Translations under genes and position numbers: made by a program
Notes under the pieces: generated by a model
What the model saw: the letters and a program-made list of their open reading frames with translations, nothing else
What the model was told of the DNA's origin: nothing
The model's database searches: none
Shown here: positions 1-7,843 of the stretch, one piece after another
Numbering within the stretch: the first letter of the stretch is position 1
Layout of the letters: each line of letters opens with the position of its first letter
NCBI RefSeq assembly: GCF_029265375.1
Contig: NZ_JAJUJJ010000007.1
Span: 46,261 to 110,260 of the forward strand
Source of the DNA: Nesterenkonia sp.
GTDB taxonomy: Bacteria > Actinomycetota > Actinomycetes > Actinomycetales > Micrococcaceae
DNA: 64,000 bases
Reading direction: 5' to 3'

Positions 1-495
1 AAGCACCGCCTGGCCGAACGGCTGCTCTCTGATGTGATCGGACTGGAGTGGCCCTATATCCATGAAGAGGCCTGCCGCTGGGAGCATGTGATGAGCGAGC
101 GGGTGGAGCGCCGGCTGGTGGAGATCCTGGAGGATCCGGTGGAGTCCCCCTACGGCAATCCGATCCCCGGGCTGGAGAAGCTGGGGGTGACCCGCGGTGC
201 GCACCCGGCCATGCTGGCCCGGACCACGCTGCGTGAGGTGGCCGAGCTGCAGTCCGCCCAGGAGCCGGGCGGTGCCGCCGCGGAGTGGAAGGTCCAGCGC
301 CTGGCGGAGTCCATCCAGGTGGAGCCGGAGGTGCTGGAGCAGCTGCTGGAGGTGGGACTGCGGCCCGGCGCGAAGCTCAGCGTCGCCGGGGTCGCCGAGG
401 CCTATGCGCTGCTGAACGTGGAGGATGACGACGGCGCCCTGGAGGTCGAACTGCCGCTGGAGGTCGCCCAGCACATCTTCGTCAACGAGGCATAG
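1..495 (+). CDS. DtxR/IdeR-family metal-dependent regulator, 3' part
   Basis: The reading frame is open from base 1, so the N-terminal helix-turn-helix lies outside the window and about 164 residues remain. The fragment begins at the family's metal-binding and dimerisation domain: the KHRLAER segment carries a His and Glu used by DtxR/IdeR metal site 1, and CRWEHVMS carries the Cys, Glu and His of site 2. This is followed by the typical NPIPG stretch and a C-terminal SH3/FeoA-like domain (last ~75 residues). These residues favour an iron-responsive DtxR/IdeR-type repressor over a manganese MntR. The internal GTG at 34 is not the true start. Targets cannot be told from this window. Confidence 0.88.
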   Translation, partial: KHRLAERLLSDVIGLEWPYIHEEACRWEHVMSERVERRLVEILEDPVESPYGNPIPGLEKLGVTRGAHPAMLARTTLREVAELQSAQEPGGAAAEWKVQRLAESIQVEPEVLEQLLEVGLRPGAKLSVAGVAEAYALLNVEDDDGALEVELPLEVAQHIFVNEA

Positions 496-802
496 CCCCA
501 CGAGTTTCCATCTATAACGTTTCTGTGACAGACTGGACGGCCGTGTCGCGGAGTTGTGACATTTCGTGCGTCTCCGGCCGCTCTCCCCACGGAAATTCAG
601 GGAAGTCCCAGGAAACCTTCGGGATGAGCCACGCCCACCGTGACCTGAGCGTGACATTTATATCAATCTGTTATAAAGTCGATCGCGTGCTTGGGGCAGA
701 TGTCCGAGATGCCCCGAACGCCCGACGCCGGCAGAGCCCCTGCAAGTCGGCAAGGGACCGTTCGATGAACTACCGCAGCAGCAGGGAAAGGTTTCAGAAC
801 AA
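496..802 (+). promoter_or_regulatory. Upstream region of the NlpC/P60 gene, with candidate promoter and leader hairpins
   Basis: This 307-nt gene-free stretch carries a possible promoter, GTGACA at 651-656 and TATAAA at 672-677 (15-nt spacer, short). Downstream are two possible RNA hairpins: GGGGCA/TGCCCC (693-698 with 710-715) and CCGAC/GTCGG (722-726 with 746-750). Cell-wall hydrolase genes of actinobacteria often have a cyclic-di-AMP riboswitch, but I could not match its conserved core here, so the leader is left unassigned. Confidence 0.35.
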
Positions 803-1714
803 GTGACAGACAACATGACGACTATGTCGCGCCGGGAGCGGCGCCGCGCAGCCAACAAGGCTCAGGCCGCCTCCGCAGGACGCGCTACCGCGGCAGTGCT
901 CGCCGCCTCCGGTCTGGTGATCAGCACCGGAGTGGCCGCCAACGCCACTGAGTCCAGCAATGAGGGCCGTGAGTCCAGCACCGTTCAGCTCAACGCCTCC
1001 GAGCTGAATGTTGAGCGTGCCTCCCAGCAGAGCGCCGCGGCCGTGACCGCCTCCAGCGACGTCGAGCTGACCTTCGACCGTCCGGCCGTGAGCTCTGAGG
1101 CTGCTCCGCAGCCGGATCCGGCGCCGGCTGTGCAGGCCACCACCGCCTCCCACCAGACTCAGCAGCAGACCGAGACTCAGAGCCAGCCGCAGGCTCAGCC
1201 CCAGGCGGAGCAGCAGACCCAGGCTCAGCCGGCGCAGCAGCAGGCTCAGCCCCAGGCTGAGGAGCAGGCTCAGCCCCAGGCTGAGGAGCAGACTCAGAGC
1301 CAGCCGCAGACCCAGACCTACGAGACCGGCGCCACCACCGCGGGCGAGGCCGAGCAGCCCTCGGCTCCCTCCGGCGGCGGCTCGGCAGTCGTCAGCGCTG
1401 CTTACAGCACTTTGGGTACTCCCCATGTCATGGGTGGCACCACTCCAGGAGCCGGATTGGACTGCTCAGGCATGATCCAGTACGCCTACGCCCAGGCCGG
1501 CATCAGCGTCCCGCGCACCACCTACGGCATGATGGGCCTGCCTCAGGTCTCCAGCCCGCAGCCCGGCGACATCGTGATCTCCAACGGTGGCGGCCACGGC
1601 GGTATCTATGTGGGCAATGGGCAGGTCATCTCGACTACCTCCAGCGGCGGCGTGCGTGTCCACGGACTGCACGAAAGCTGGCACCAGGTGACCAGCTACC
1701 ACCGCCCGGGCTGA
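803..1714 (+). CDS. Secreted NlpC/P60-family peptidoglycan hydrolase
   Basis: A 303-residue protein likely to cleave peptide stems of peptidoglycan outside the cell. The N-terminus is basic (RRERRR) followed by a hydrophobic segment ending near VAANA, a signal-peptide-like arrangement. Residues ~115-175 are a low-complexity linker of Gln/Ala/Pro/Glu repeats. The catalytic NlpC/P60 domain occupies ~196-303, with the nucleophile in DCSG (Cys221) and the catalytic His in GGHGG (His265). The GTG at 803 lies 10 nt after a purine-rich AGGGAAAGG; an ATG at 815 is an alternative. The gene stands alone and ends at a strong hairpin terminator. No LysM or SH3 binding domain is seen. Confidence 0.9.
   Translation: MTDNMTTMSRRERRRAANKAQAASAGRATAAVLAASGLVISTGVAANATESSNEGRESSTVQLNASELNVERASQQSAAAVTASSDVELTFDRPAVSSEAAPQPDPAPAVQATTASHQTQQQTETQSQPQAQPQAEQQTQAQPAQQQAQPQAEEQAQPQAEEQTQSQPQTQTYETGATTAGEAEQPSAPSGGGSAVVSAAYSTLGTPHVMGGTTPGAGLDCSGMIQYAYAQAGISVPRTTYGMMGLPQVSSPQPGDIVISNGGGHGGIYVGNGQVISTTSSGGVRVHGLHESWHQVTSYHRPG
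1195..1312 (+). repeat. In-gene degenerate Gln/Ala/Pro/Glu-coding repeats
   Basis: Tandem copies of a unit built on CAGGCTCAGCCCCAGGCTGA code for a flexible linker of the NlpC/P60 protein. Copies differ by a few bases, and the array is in frame. Such arrays often vary in copy number between strains. Confidence 0.75.
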
Positions 1715-1744
1715 TCGGACGGTTCAGTCCAGGGACACTCACCG

Positions 1745-1778
1745 TGTGGGGTGCGATCCGGAAGGGTCGCACCCCACA
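1745..1778 (+). terminator. Strong hairpin terminator after the NlpC/P60 gene
   Basis: A perfect 12-bp stem (TGTGGGGTGCGA at 1745-1756 with its complement at 1767-1778) and a 10-nt loop, followed by GGTGTTTCTG. The short U-rich tail supports factor-independent termination. Confidence 0.75.
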
Positions 1779-1886
1779 GGTGTTTCTGCTCACATTGGAC
1801 GATGTGACCGGGGGCGGGGATATAGTGAATCCGGCAGTATTCGCCCTCAAGGCAGGCACTGACGCGGTGGCTGCCGTTAGGAACCG

Positions 1887-2411
1887 ATGATGCGCACCCT
1901 GGTGCTCAACGCAGGCTACGAGCCGCTGAGTGTGGTGACCTCACGCCGGGCGGCTGTATTGGTCATGCGCGGAAAGGCAAGCATCCTGGCCGAGGACGGC
2001 AGTCCCATCGTCTCCCCCTCCGCCCTGACACCCAGGCCAGCGGTCATCCTGCTGCACCAGTACGTCCGGGTGGTGCGGCGCCGCCCGGCGGCGCCTTCGC
2101 GGAGAGGCATCCTGCGGCGGGACCGCCGCCAGTGCGGATACTGCGGCAAGCCCGCCGCCACGGTGGATCACGTCATCCCGAAATCCCGCGGAGGCGACTC
2201 CGGATGGGAGAACCTGGTGGCATGCTGCGGGCCCTGCAATGTGCGCAAAGGCGACAAAACCCTCGAGCAGCTGGGCTGGCAGCTGCGGATCACACCGCAG
2301 GCGCCGCCTCATCACATGTGGCTGCCCGCCGAGCTGGACGCCCCGCGTGAGGTATGGATGCCGTTTCTGGAGTACAGCAGCCCTGAGCTGCGCAGCGGCG
2401 CGGCCGCCTGA
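1887..2411 (+). CDS. HNH endonuclease family protein
   Basis: A 174-residue protein with an HNH fold in its second half: CGYCG supplies the first zinc Cys pair, VDHVIP the Asp-His of the active site, then SRGG, ENLVACC and CGPCN the second Cys pair. The N-terminal half (LVLNAGYEPL) is the conserved extension found in a widespread bacterial single-copy HNH family whose job is unknown. Stand-alone proteins of this type are common in actinobacterial genomes and are not necessarily mobile. A TATAGT at 1821-1826 may be its -10. The start could also be the ATG at 1890. Biological substrate unknown. Confidence 0.85.
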   Translation: MMRTLVLNAGYEPLSVVTSRRAAVLVMRGKASILAEDGSPIVSPSALTPRPAVILLHQYVRVVRRRPAAPSRRGILRRDRRQCGYCGKPAATVDHVIPKSRGGDSGWENLVACCGPCNVRKGDKTLEQLGWQLRITPQAPPHHMWLPAELDAPREVWMPFLEYSSPELRSGAAA

Positions 2412-2448
2412 GACCCGTGCCAGAGATCACCCCTGCGAAGGAGCCGAA

Positions 2449-2763
2449 TTGACCGAACAGACCCCTGCCGCCGCCGATGCGCTGAGTGCACCCACCCGGG
2501 AGGCGCTGGAGCTGTGGATACGTGAACTGGTGCATCACCTGGAAGTGGAGGGTCTGCAGGTCGATGTGGAATCGGTGGTGCGGATCTCCGACTACGCCGA
2601 TTCCACTGTGGTGGACCCGGCGGGCCCGGTGACCACCTTCCTCATCGGCTATGTGGCAGGGCTGGCCGAGGCGAGCGGCCAAGCAGATTTCGCCACCTGC
2701 CACCGGGCCGCCACGCGGGTGGCCGAACGGCTGCTGAACCGCCGCCGGGCGGCTGTGGGATGA
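2449..2763 (+). CDS. DUF6457 family small protein
   Basis: A 104-residue protein read from a TTG start preceded five bases earlier by AAGGAG, which decides the start over the longer upstream frame that overlaps the HNH gene. The helical sequence with L-W-I-R-E-L, a middle SDYAD, and PAGPVTTFLIGYVAGLA matches the DUF6457 pattern, a domain often encoded near or fused to molybdenum cofactor guanylyltransferases in actinobacteria. No molybdenum gene is nearby, so the role is unknown. It lies 37 nt after the HNH gene and may be co-transcribed. Confidence 0.68.
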   Translation: MTEQTPAAADALSAPTREALELWIRELVHHLEVEGLQVDVESVVRISDYADSTVVDPAGPVTTFLIGYVAGLAEASGQADFATCHRAATRVAERLLNRRRAAVG

Positions 2764-2780
2764 GCAGTCCTGCGGCGGTG

Positions 2781-2816
2781 TTGGTCTAAGCCTCTGCGTA
2801 GCGTAGGCTTAGACCA
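2781..2816 (+). promoter_or_regulatory. cspA promoter overlapped by a 12-bp inverted repeat
   Basis: TTGGTC (2781-2786) and TAGGCT (2804-2809) are separated by 17 nt and form a plausible sigma-A-type promoter. A perfect inverted repeat, TGGTCTAAGCCT (2782-2793) and its complement (2805-2816), covers both hexamers. It could be a repressor operator or a terminator for the DUF6457 gene; there is no T-run directly after it. Confidence 0.55.
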
Positions 2817-2936
2817 TTGAACGTCATTGCTTCACCCCAGTGGCCTCAAGAAAATCTCCGCGTGCACCTGGCCAGGTGTACGCGGGTCACGCACCGACAA
2901 ATCGGTGTATCGCAAGAAACACAGTTAGGAAACATC

Positions 2937-3140
2937 ATGGCCACTGGCACCGTAAAATGGTTCAACGCTGAAAAGGGCTTCGGCTTCATCGCTCCCTCCG
3001 ACGGCACCGATGACGTCTTTGTGCACTTCAGCGCAATCAACGCTTCAGGCTTCCGCTCCCTCGAGGAGAACCAGCAGGTGGAGTTCGAGACCGCTCGCGG
3101 CCCGAAGGGCCTGCAGGCGGAGAACGTCACTCCCCTCTGA
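2937..3140 (+). CDS. cspA: Cold-shock protein, CspA family
   Basis: A 67-residue single cold-shock domain that binds single-stranded RNA/DNA and acts as an RNA chaperone in the cytoplasm. RNP1 (KGFGFI) and RNP2 (VFVHF) are both intact, and the start GTVKWFN is typical. The ATG at 2937 follows TTAGGA. The distance from the predicted promoter leaves an untranslated leader of about 120 nt, as in many cold-shock genes where the leader folds differently with temperature. The gene is monocistronic and ends at a bidirectional terminator. Confidence 0.95.
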   Translation: MATGTVKWFNAEKGFGFIAPSDGTDDVFVHFSAINASGFRSLEENQQVEFETARGPKGLQAENVTPL

Positions 3141-3185
3141 AAAGTCTTATAGGCCCCAGTCACTAGACTGCGGCTGACGCACTGA

Positions 3186-3219
3186 GGCCCCGGCCCGCCC
3201 CGCGCGGACCGGGGCCTTT
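3186..3219. terminator. Bidirectional terminator between cspA and the DMT permease
   Basis: GGCCCCGG (3186-3193) pairs with CCGGGGCC (3209-3216), followed by TTTG. It separates two convergent genes. Confidence 0.7.
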
Positions 3220-3262
3220 GTGTGTGCTGAGTGAGCGAACGACGTCGTCGCCGCCGGACTGC

Positions 3263-4126
3263 TCAGCTGACCGCGATCAGTCCCACGCCGCAGGCCACCA
3301 CCACGGCTCCGGCGACTCGCCGCACCGGATCCCGCTCCCCGAAGAACCACCAGGCCAGCAGCGCTCCGATGATGATGGAGGACTCCCGCACCGGCGCCAC
3401 CAGCGCCACCGAGGTGGTCGTCATCGCGTAGAGCACCAGGATGTAGGCCAGCGGCGACAGCGCAGCGATGATCAGTGCGGGCCGGCGATCCAGCATCCAC
3501 GTGCGCCTGATCTCTGTCCGGCGGCGCACCACCCACGGCAGCATCAGCACCGCCTGGAAGAACCCGCCGAGACCGAAGTAGAGGATCGGCTCAATGCCCA
3601 GGGTGTTCACGCTGAAGTTGTCCCAGAGCGTATAGGTGGCGATCGCCGCCCCAGTGGCCGCACCGTAGAACAGGCCGGTGCCCAGTCCGGAGGCGCGCTG
3701 GAAGAGCCTGCGCCCCGTGACGATGAGGATCCCGCCGATCACCGCCAGACCACCCACCAGCGCCAGTGGCGCCGGACGCTCGCCCAGCAGGCACACGGCC
3801 ACCACCATGGTCAGCATCGGCCCGACTCCACGGGCCACCGGATAGACCACGCCCAGCTCGGCACGCCGGTACCCGGTCTGCAGCAGCATGGCATAGCAGA
3901 CATGCAGCACTGCGGTCACGGCCGAGGCGACCAGCAGCTCCCAGCCATAGCTGACCTCGCTGAAGAGCATGTACGTCAGGCCTACGGGCAGGCAGAGCGC
4001 GCATCCCAGGGAGTAGTAGAGCCAGACGAATACGGTGGTATCGCCGCGTGAGGTCTTGGCCGCCAAATTCCACACCGCGTGGAAGATCGCGGCGGCGAGC
4101 ACCATAGCCAGCGCCGCGGCGCTCAT
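3263..4126 (-). CDS. EamA/DMT-family permease
   Basis: A 287-residue integral membrane protein with about ten hydrophobic segments in two repeated halves, the arrangement of the drug/metabolite transporter (EamA) superfamily. The first helix (FHAVWNLAAK) and the Arg-rich stretch before VVYPVARGVGPM are typical of this group. Substrates of DMT exporters range from amino acids to drugs and cannot be inferred here. It is convergent with cspA and divergent from the exopolysaccharide cluster, with 224 nt between. Confidence 0.85.
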   Translation of the reverse strand: MSAAALAMVLAAAIFHAVWNLAAKTSRGDTTVFVWLYYSLGCALCLPVGLTYMLFSEVSYGWELLVASAVTAVLHVCYAMLLQTGYRRAELGVVYPVARGVGPMLTMVVAVCLLGERPAPLALVGGLAVIGGILIVTGRRLFQRASGLGTGLFYGAATGAAIATYTLWDNFSVNTLGIEPILYFGLGGFFQAVLMLPWVVRRRTEIRRTWMLDRRPALIIAALSPLAYILVLYAMTTTSVALVAPVRESSIIIGALLAWWFFGERDPVRRVAGAVVVACGVGLIAVS

Positions 4127-4350
4127 CCGGTCGTCTCCACAACCGGCACCCTACCAACGGCTGGCCCCGCCCGGCGTCGTCGCCCGCAGCCGGTCCCGCG
4201 GCCCCGGATGCAGCCGGCCTGGGGCACTCACCCTCGCATCACCCCTCGTCTCACCCCGGTTTCGGGCCTGAAACCTCCCACGGCGGCCTATGCTCAAAGC
4301 TCGGGCTGCACCCCTGCGGGCGGTCCCGCACAGAGGGAGGACTCACGGCC

Positions 4351-5560
4351 GTGGAACTGCGAGACTACGTTCGAATCCTGCGTCGAGGCTGGCTGCTGGT
4401 GGCCGCCGTCGTCGTCACCTGCCTGGCGGCCGCCGGTCATCGATGACCTGGACCTGCCGCAGACGCCCCTGGAGCTGGCCGAGCAGGTGGAGGTCGCCAC
4501 CCAGACCGGCACGGTCATCCTGCAGATCCGGGTGAGCGATGAGGTCCCGGGGTGCGCCGCCGCGATCGCCAACGGCATCACCTCCAGTCTGCAGGAGAGC
4601 GTGCGCCGGGTGACTCCGCAGGCTGCGGCGGACTCCACATCGCTGACCCTGACCAGGATCCAGCAGGCCGCCGTCCCGGAAGACCCCTCCTCGCCGCAGC
4701 CGCTGATCGACCTCGGCCTGGGCCTGGTGGTGGGCATCTCCGCTGGGATCGGGCTGCTGGCGCTGCGCCAGATGCTCGACACCCGGCTGCGCAGCGTGGA
4801 GGCTATCCGCCAGGCCGCCCAGGCGCCGGTGCTCGGCGGCATCGGCGAGGACCCGGGCGCCTCCGCCTGCCCTTTGGTGATGCAGGCGGACCCGTGCAGC
4901 CCCCGCGCCGAGTCCTTCCGCACACTGCGGACCAACCTGCAGTTCCTCAACCCTGATGCGCATTCCCGCAGCTTTGTGATCACCTCCTCGGTGCAGGGGG
5001 AGGGAAAGTCGACGACGGCGGTGAACCTGGCCATCAGTCTGCGCCAATCCGGGGAGCGGGTGCTTCTGGTGGATGCCGATATGCGCCGCCCCAAAGTGGC
5101 CGAGGACCTGGGGCTGGAGGGCGCGGTGGGACTCTCCGATGTGCTGGCCGGAGGCGTCCGGCTGGAGGACGTGATTCAGCGGTGGGGCCCCGATGATCTG
5201 GCGGTGCTGCCCGCCGGGACGGAGCCGCCCAACCCTAATGAGCTGCTCGGCAGCGAGCGGATGAACCGGCTGCTGCACCAGATGCATGAAGACTTCGACG
5301 TCTTACTCTTCGACACCCCGCCGCTGCTTCCGGTCAGCGATGCAGCCATGCTGGCCGCGCTGACCTGCGGCGCGATCCTGGTGGTGGCCTCCGGGCGGGT
5401 CAGCCAATCAGAAGTGGCCGAATCGGTGGAATGCCTCGCCACGGTCAAAGCGCAGCTGCTCGGGGTGGTGCCCACCCGGCTGCCCACCCGGGGGCCGGAT
5501 GTCCACCTCAACGGCCGCTACCAGCAGACCTACTCCTACACCGCAGGGCCTGTCCGATGA
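4351..5560 (+). pseudogene. Wzz/bacterial tyrosine kinase, disrupted in the Wzz domain
   Basis: Intact homologues join a membrane Wzz (chain-length) domain to a cytoplasmic BY-kinase that controls polysaccharide export. Here a GTG at 4351 after GAGGGAGG starts MELRDYVRILRRGW and the first membrane helix, then hits TGA at 4444-4446. From about 4433 a second frame continues with VIDDLDL, which in the family lies roughly 50 residues further on. So a segment was deleted with loss of frame. The remaining frame is intact to 5560: second helix (~4700-4770), Walker A GEGKSTT, A' LLVDADMRRP, Walker B LLFDTPP and a Tyr-containing tail (YQQTYSYT). An internal start might still give a free kinase. It overlaps the phosphatase gene by four bases. 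Confidence 0.8.
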
Positions 5561-6438
5561 GGCGCATACCAGCGTCAGAGCGCGCTCCGGCGGCGCCGCC
5601 GGAGGTCTTCCGCACAGTGGTGATCTGCACCGGCAATGTCTGCCGCTCCCGGATGGCCGAGCAGCTGCTGCGCGCCCGCGCGGAGAAGTTTGCCCCGGCC
5701 CTGGCGGAGCGGCTGCAGATCCGCAGCGCCGGAGTGGAGGCGCTGCACGGTGCATCTATGGACCCCTATGCCGCGCTGCTGTCCCGGCACCACGGCGGGG
5801 ATCCGGCTGCCCACCGGGCCAAGCAGCTGACAGCCCCGATGGTCGCCGGAGCCGATCTGGTGCTCACCGCAGCGGCTGAGCACCGCGCCGCCGCCGTCAG
5901 GCTGGTGTCGCGGGCAGCCTCGCGGACGTTCATGCTCACGGAGTTCGCCGCCCTGCTGGATGATGTGGCAGACCGTCTGCCGGTGCTGCCGCAGCAGTGG
6001 AGCGGCTGGCCGGTCAGCCTGCGCCTGAGCTGGATCATCGCCCAGGCCGGACGGCGTCGTGGCCTGACGCCGGCTTCAGAGCCCCGCCCAGAGGGCATCG
6101 TGGACCCCTATCAGCGCGATGACACCGTCTACCGGGTGTGCAGCCGGCAGATCGTCCACACCGTGGACCGCATCCACCGGGCCTCGCTGCGGCTTTCCGA
6201 ACGCATCGGCGAGCGCACTGGTGAGCTGCTGCCCTTGGAGAGGCCGCGCCCGCGGCGAGGCGCACAGCCGAGGAGCCCGGCCCGGGCGGGCGGCTCAGAT
6301 CGCTGTTCTTCCACGCCTATGTGGCCTGCACACTGGGCGTCAACGCGGTGGTGCTCATACCGGTGGCCTCACCGGGAGTGGTGGGGGATAACACTGTGTT
6401 CTCCATCAGCTGGATCCTGCTGCACCTGCTGGCCGTAG
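5557..6438 (+). CDS. Low-molecular-weight protein tyrosine phosphatase
   Basis: The partner phosphatase (Wzb type) that would dephosphorylate the tyrosine kinase. It starts at an ATG overlapping the kinase stop (ATGA), showing translational coupling. The signature CTGNVCRS (Cys24 nucleophile, Arg30) and a late VDPYQRDD general-acid Asp are present. The family normally ends about 20 residues after that; here the frame runs on for about 80 residues of Arg/Pro/Trp-rich sequence and overlaps the next gene by 118 nt. The extension looks like out-of-frame sequence, so the natural stop was probably lost by an indel between about 6200 and 6320. The catalytic core looks functional. Confidence 0.8.
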   Translation: MRRIPASERAPAAPPEVFRTVVICTGNVCRSRMAEQLLRARAEKFAPALAERLQIRSAGVEALHGASMDPYAALLSRHHGGDPAAHRAKQLTAPMVAGADLVLTAAAEHRAAAVRLVSRAASRTFMLTEFAALLDDVADRLPVLPQQWSGWPVSLRLSWIIAQAGRRRGLTPASEPRPEGIVDPYQRDDTVYRVCSRQIVHTVDRIHRASLRLSERIGERTGELLPLERPRPRRGAQPRSPARAGGSDRCSSTPMWPAHWASTRWCSYRWPHREWWGITLCSPSAGSCCTCWP

Positions 6439-7553
6439 TGATGCTGGCGACTGCACGGCGCCGGGACTCCCTGCTTCTGCTGGTGGCTGCCGGCATCGGG
6501 CTCTACATAGTCCTCAGTGCGGCCTGGTCGGTCGCCGTGACCGAGTCTCTGGTTCATGGGGCGATGGCGGCGGGCAATATTGCGGTCGCCTATCTGCTGG
6601 CCATGGAGAAGACTCCTGGGCAGATCGTCCGCCTGTTCCTCAGAGTGCTGCTGGTGCTCACCATCGCCGGACTGGCGGCCGCGGCGGTGGGGTATGGGCA
6701 GGTGCTCGACTACGATCCGCACGCCCGGGAGAACTTTCTGGGCGGGGAGCGGCTGCGCGGATTCTTTCCGCACAACATTATGGCCGGATTCTACGGCGCG
6801 ATCGGTCTGGCGCTGGCGCTGACCCTGCTGCGCGGGCTGCGGAGAGCATCGGCAGCCGCACTCTTCGCCCTCTGGGTGCTGCTGACCGGCTCAGCCACCG
6901 GCCTGGCGCTGAAGCTGCTGGCCGCAGCGGCGGTGCCCGCCGCCCGTCTGCTGGTGCCCCGGGTCTCCGGCACCGCCCTGCTGGTGGTGGCCGGGCCAGC
7001 AGGTCTGGCGCTGGGCCTGCTCACCTGGCACGTGTGGGAGCCGATGGTCCAGCTGCTGGGCAGAGACCCCACGATGACGGGGAGGACGGTGCTGTGGGAA
7101 TGGGGCATGGACGCCATTGCCGAACGCCCGGTGGGCGGTTGGGGGTTCAACGCCTACTTCCACAGCGGCTATGGAGCCGAGCCCAGCCTGTACGTGCCGG
7201 AGTTCAACAACTATGAGATCGCCCATTTCCACAACTCCTTCATCCAGACCGCCGTGGATCTGGGGATCGTGGGCCTGCTGATCCTGCTGGCGGTGCTCAG
7301 CTGCGCGACCTGCTGGGCCTACCTCTATGTCCGCGGCGCTGACCGACGCACCGGGATGGCCCTTCTGATGGTGATGGTGATCTTCGCTGTGGCCTCGCCC
7401 ACCGAGTTCCTGTTCTTCAACTACAACCAGTTCGCGATGTTCGCGCTGTTCACCATCTTCTTCGCCCTGGCCCGCGCTCGCCGGGGTCCACATCGGGACT
7501 CGGACAATGCGCTCGGAAGTCCACGACGACGTCGCCATCGTTCTCTGCGCTGA
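6321..7553 (+). CDS. O-antigen ligase/polymerase-like membrane protein (Wzy/WaaL family)
   Basis: A 410-residue polytopic membrane protein with about ten or more hydrophobic helices and a large external loop containing GRTVLWEWGMDAI, PVGGWGFNAY and HFHNSFIQ, the pattern of the O-antigen ligase (Wzy_C) family. It would polymerise or ligate exported glycan repeats. The only usual start codon in frame is the GTG at 6321, inside the first helix: the frame upstream encodes more of that helix (RSLFFHAYVACT) back to a stop at 6222-6224. This suggests the true start was lost or is a rare codon. It lies directly after the phosphatase gene. No glycosyltransferase genes follow, so the cluster is a remnant. 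Confidence 0.75.
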   Translation: MACTLGVNAVVLIPVASPGVVGDNTVFSISWILLHLLAVVMLATARRRDSLLLLVAAGIGLYIVLSAAWSVAVTESLVHGAMAAGNIAVAYLLAMEKTPGQIVRLFLRVLLVLTIAGLAAAAVGYGQVLDYDPHARENFLGGERLRGFFPHNIMAGFYGAIGLALALTLLRGLRRASAAALFALWVLLTGSATGLALKLLAAAAVPAARLLVPRVSGTALLVVAGPAGLALGLLTWHVWEPMVQLLGRDPTMTGRTVLWEWGMDAIAERPVGGWGFNAYFHSGYGAEPSLYVPEFNNYEIAHFHNSFIQTAVDLGIVGLLILLAVLSCATCWAYLYVRGADRRTGMALLMVMVIFAVASPTEFLFFNYNQFAMFALFTIFFALARARRGPHRDSDNALGSPRRRRHRSLR

Positions 7554-7573
7554 GCGCGGGATTCGCCTGAGCC

Positions 7574-7597
7574 GCTGCGCAGGTTCTCCTGCGCAGC
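7574..7597 (+). terminator. Hairpin after the polysaccharide cluster
   Basis: GCTGCGCAGG and its exact complement form a 10-bp stem around a TTCT loop, 20 nt after the stop codon. There is no T-run. The rest of the gap to 7843 (about 290 nt) shows nothing I can name except a purine-rich ribosome site before the SulP gene. Confidence 0.5.
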
Positions 7598-7843
7598 ACC
7601 GGGCAGCCGGCAGGAGCGCGGACTCACTCAGCGGATGTGTGCAGCTGCAGCCCCTGGATGAACTCATCGGCGGGCAGCAGCAGACGTTCGACGTCATGCT
7701 GGGTGTAGAGCCGAAAACCACCGGCGGTGCGGCCGGAGGGCTCTACCGTCACGTTAGGGTAGGGTTCGTCGACGGCGGCTTCTCGGCCGCCGAATCCCAC
7801 CCCCGCCGTTCTGGCAGTCCGCCATGTCCCGAAGGAGACTTCT

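Noticed and set aside
496..802. Cyclic-di-AMP (ydaO) riboswitch before the NlpC/P60 gene
   Set aside because: Expected from the gene type, but I could not find the conserved core segments; only generic hairpins remain.
794..1426. Leu/Gly repeat protein antisense to the NlpC/P60 linker
   Set aside because: The Leu-Ser-Leu pattern is the mirror of CAG/GCT repeats coding Gln/Ala.
1887..2411. HNH protein as a homing endonuclease or phage gene
   Set aside because: It belongs to a stand-alone chromosomal HNH family, with no intron, intein or phage genes nearby.
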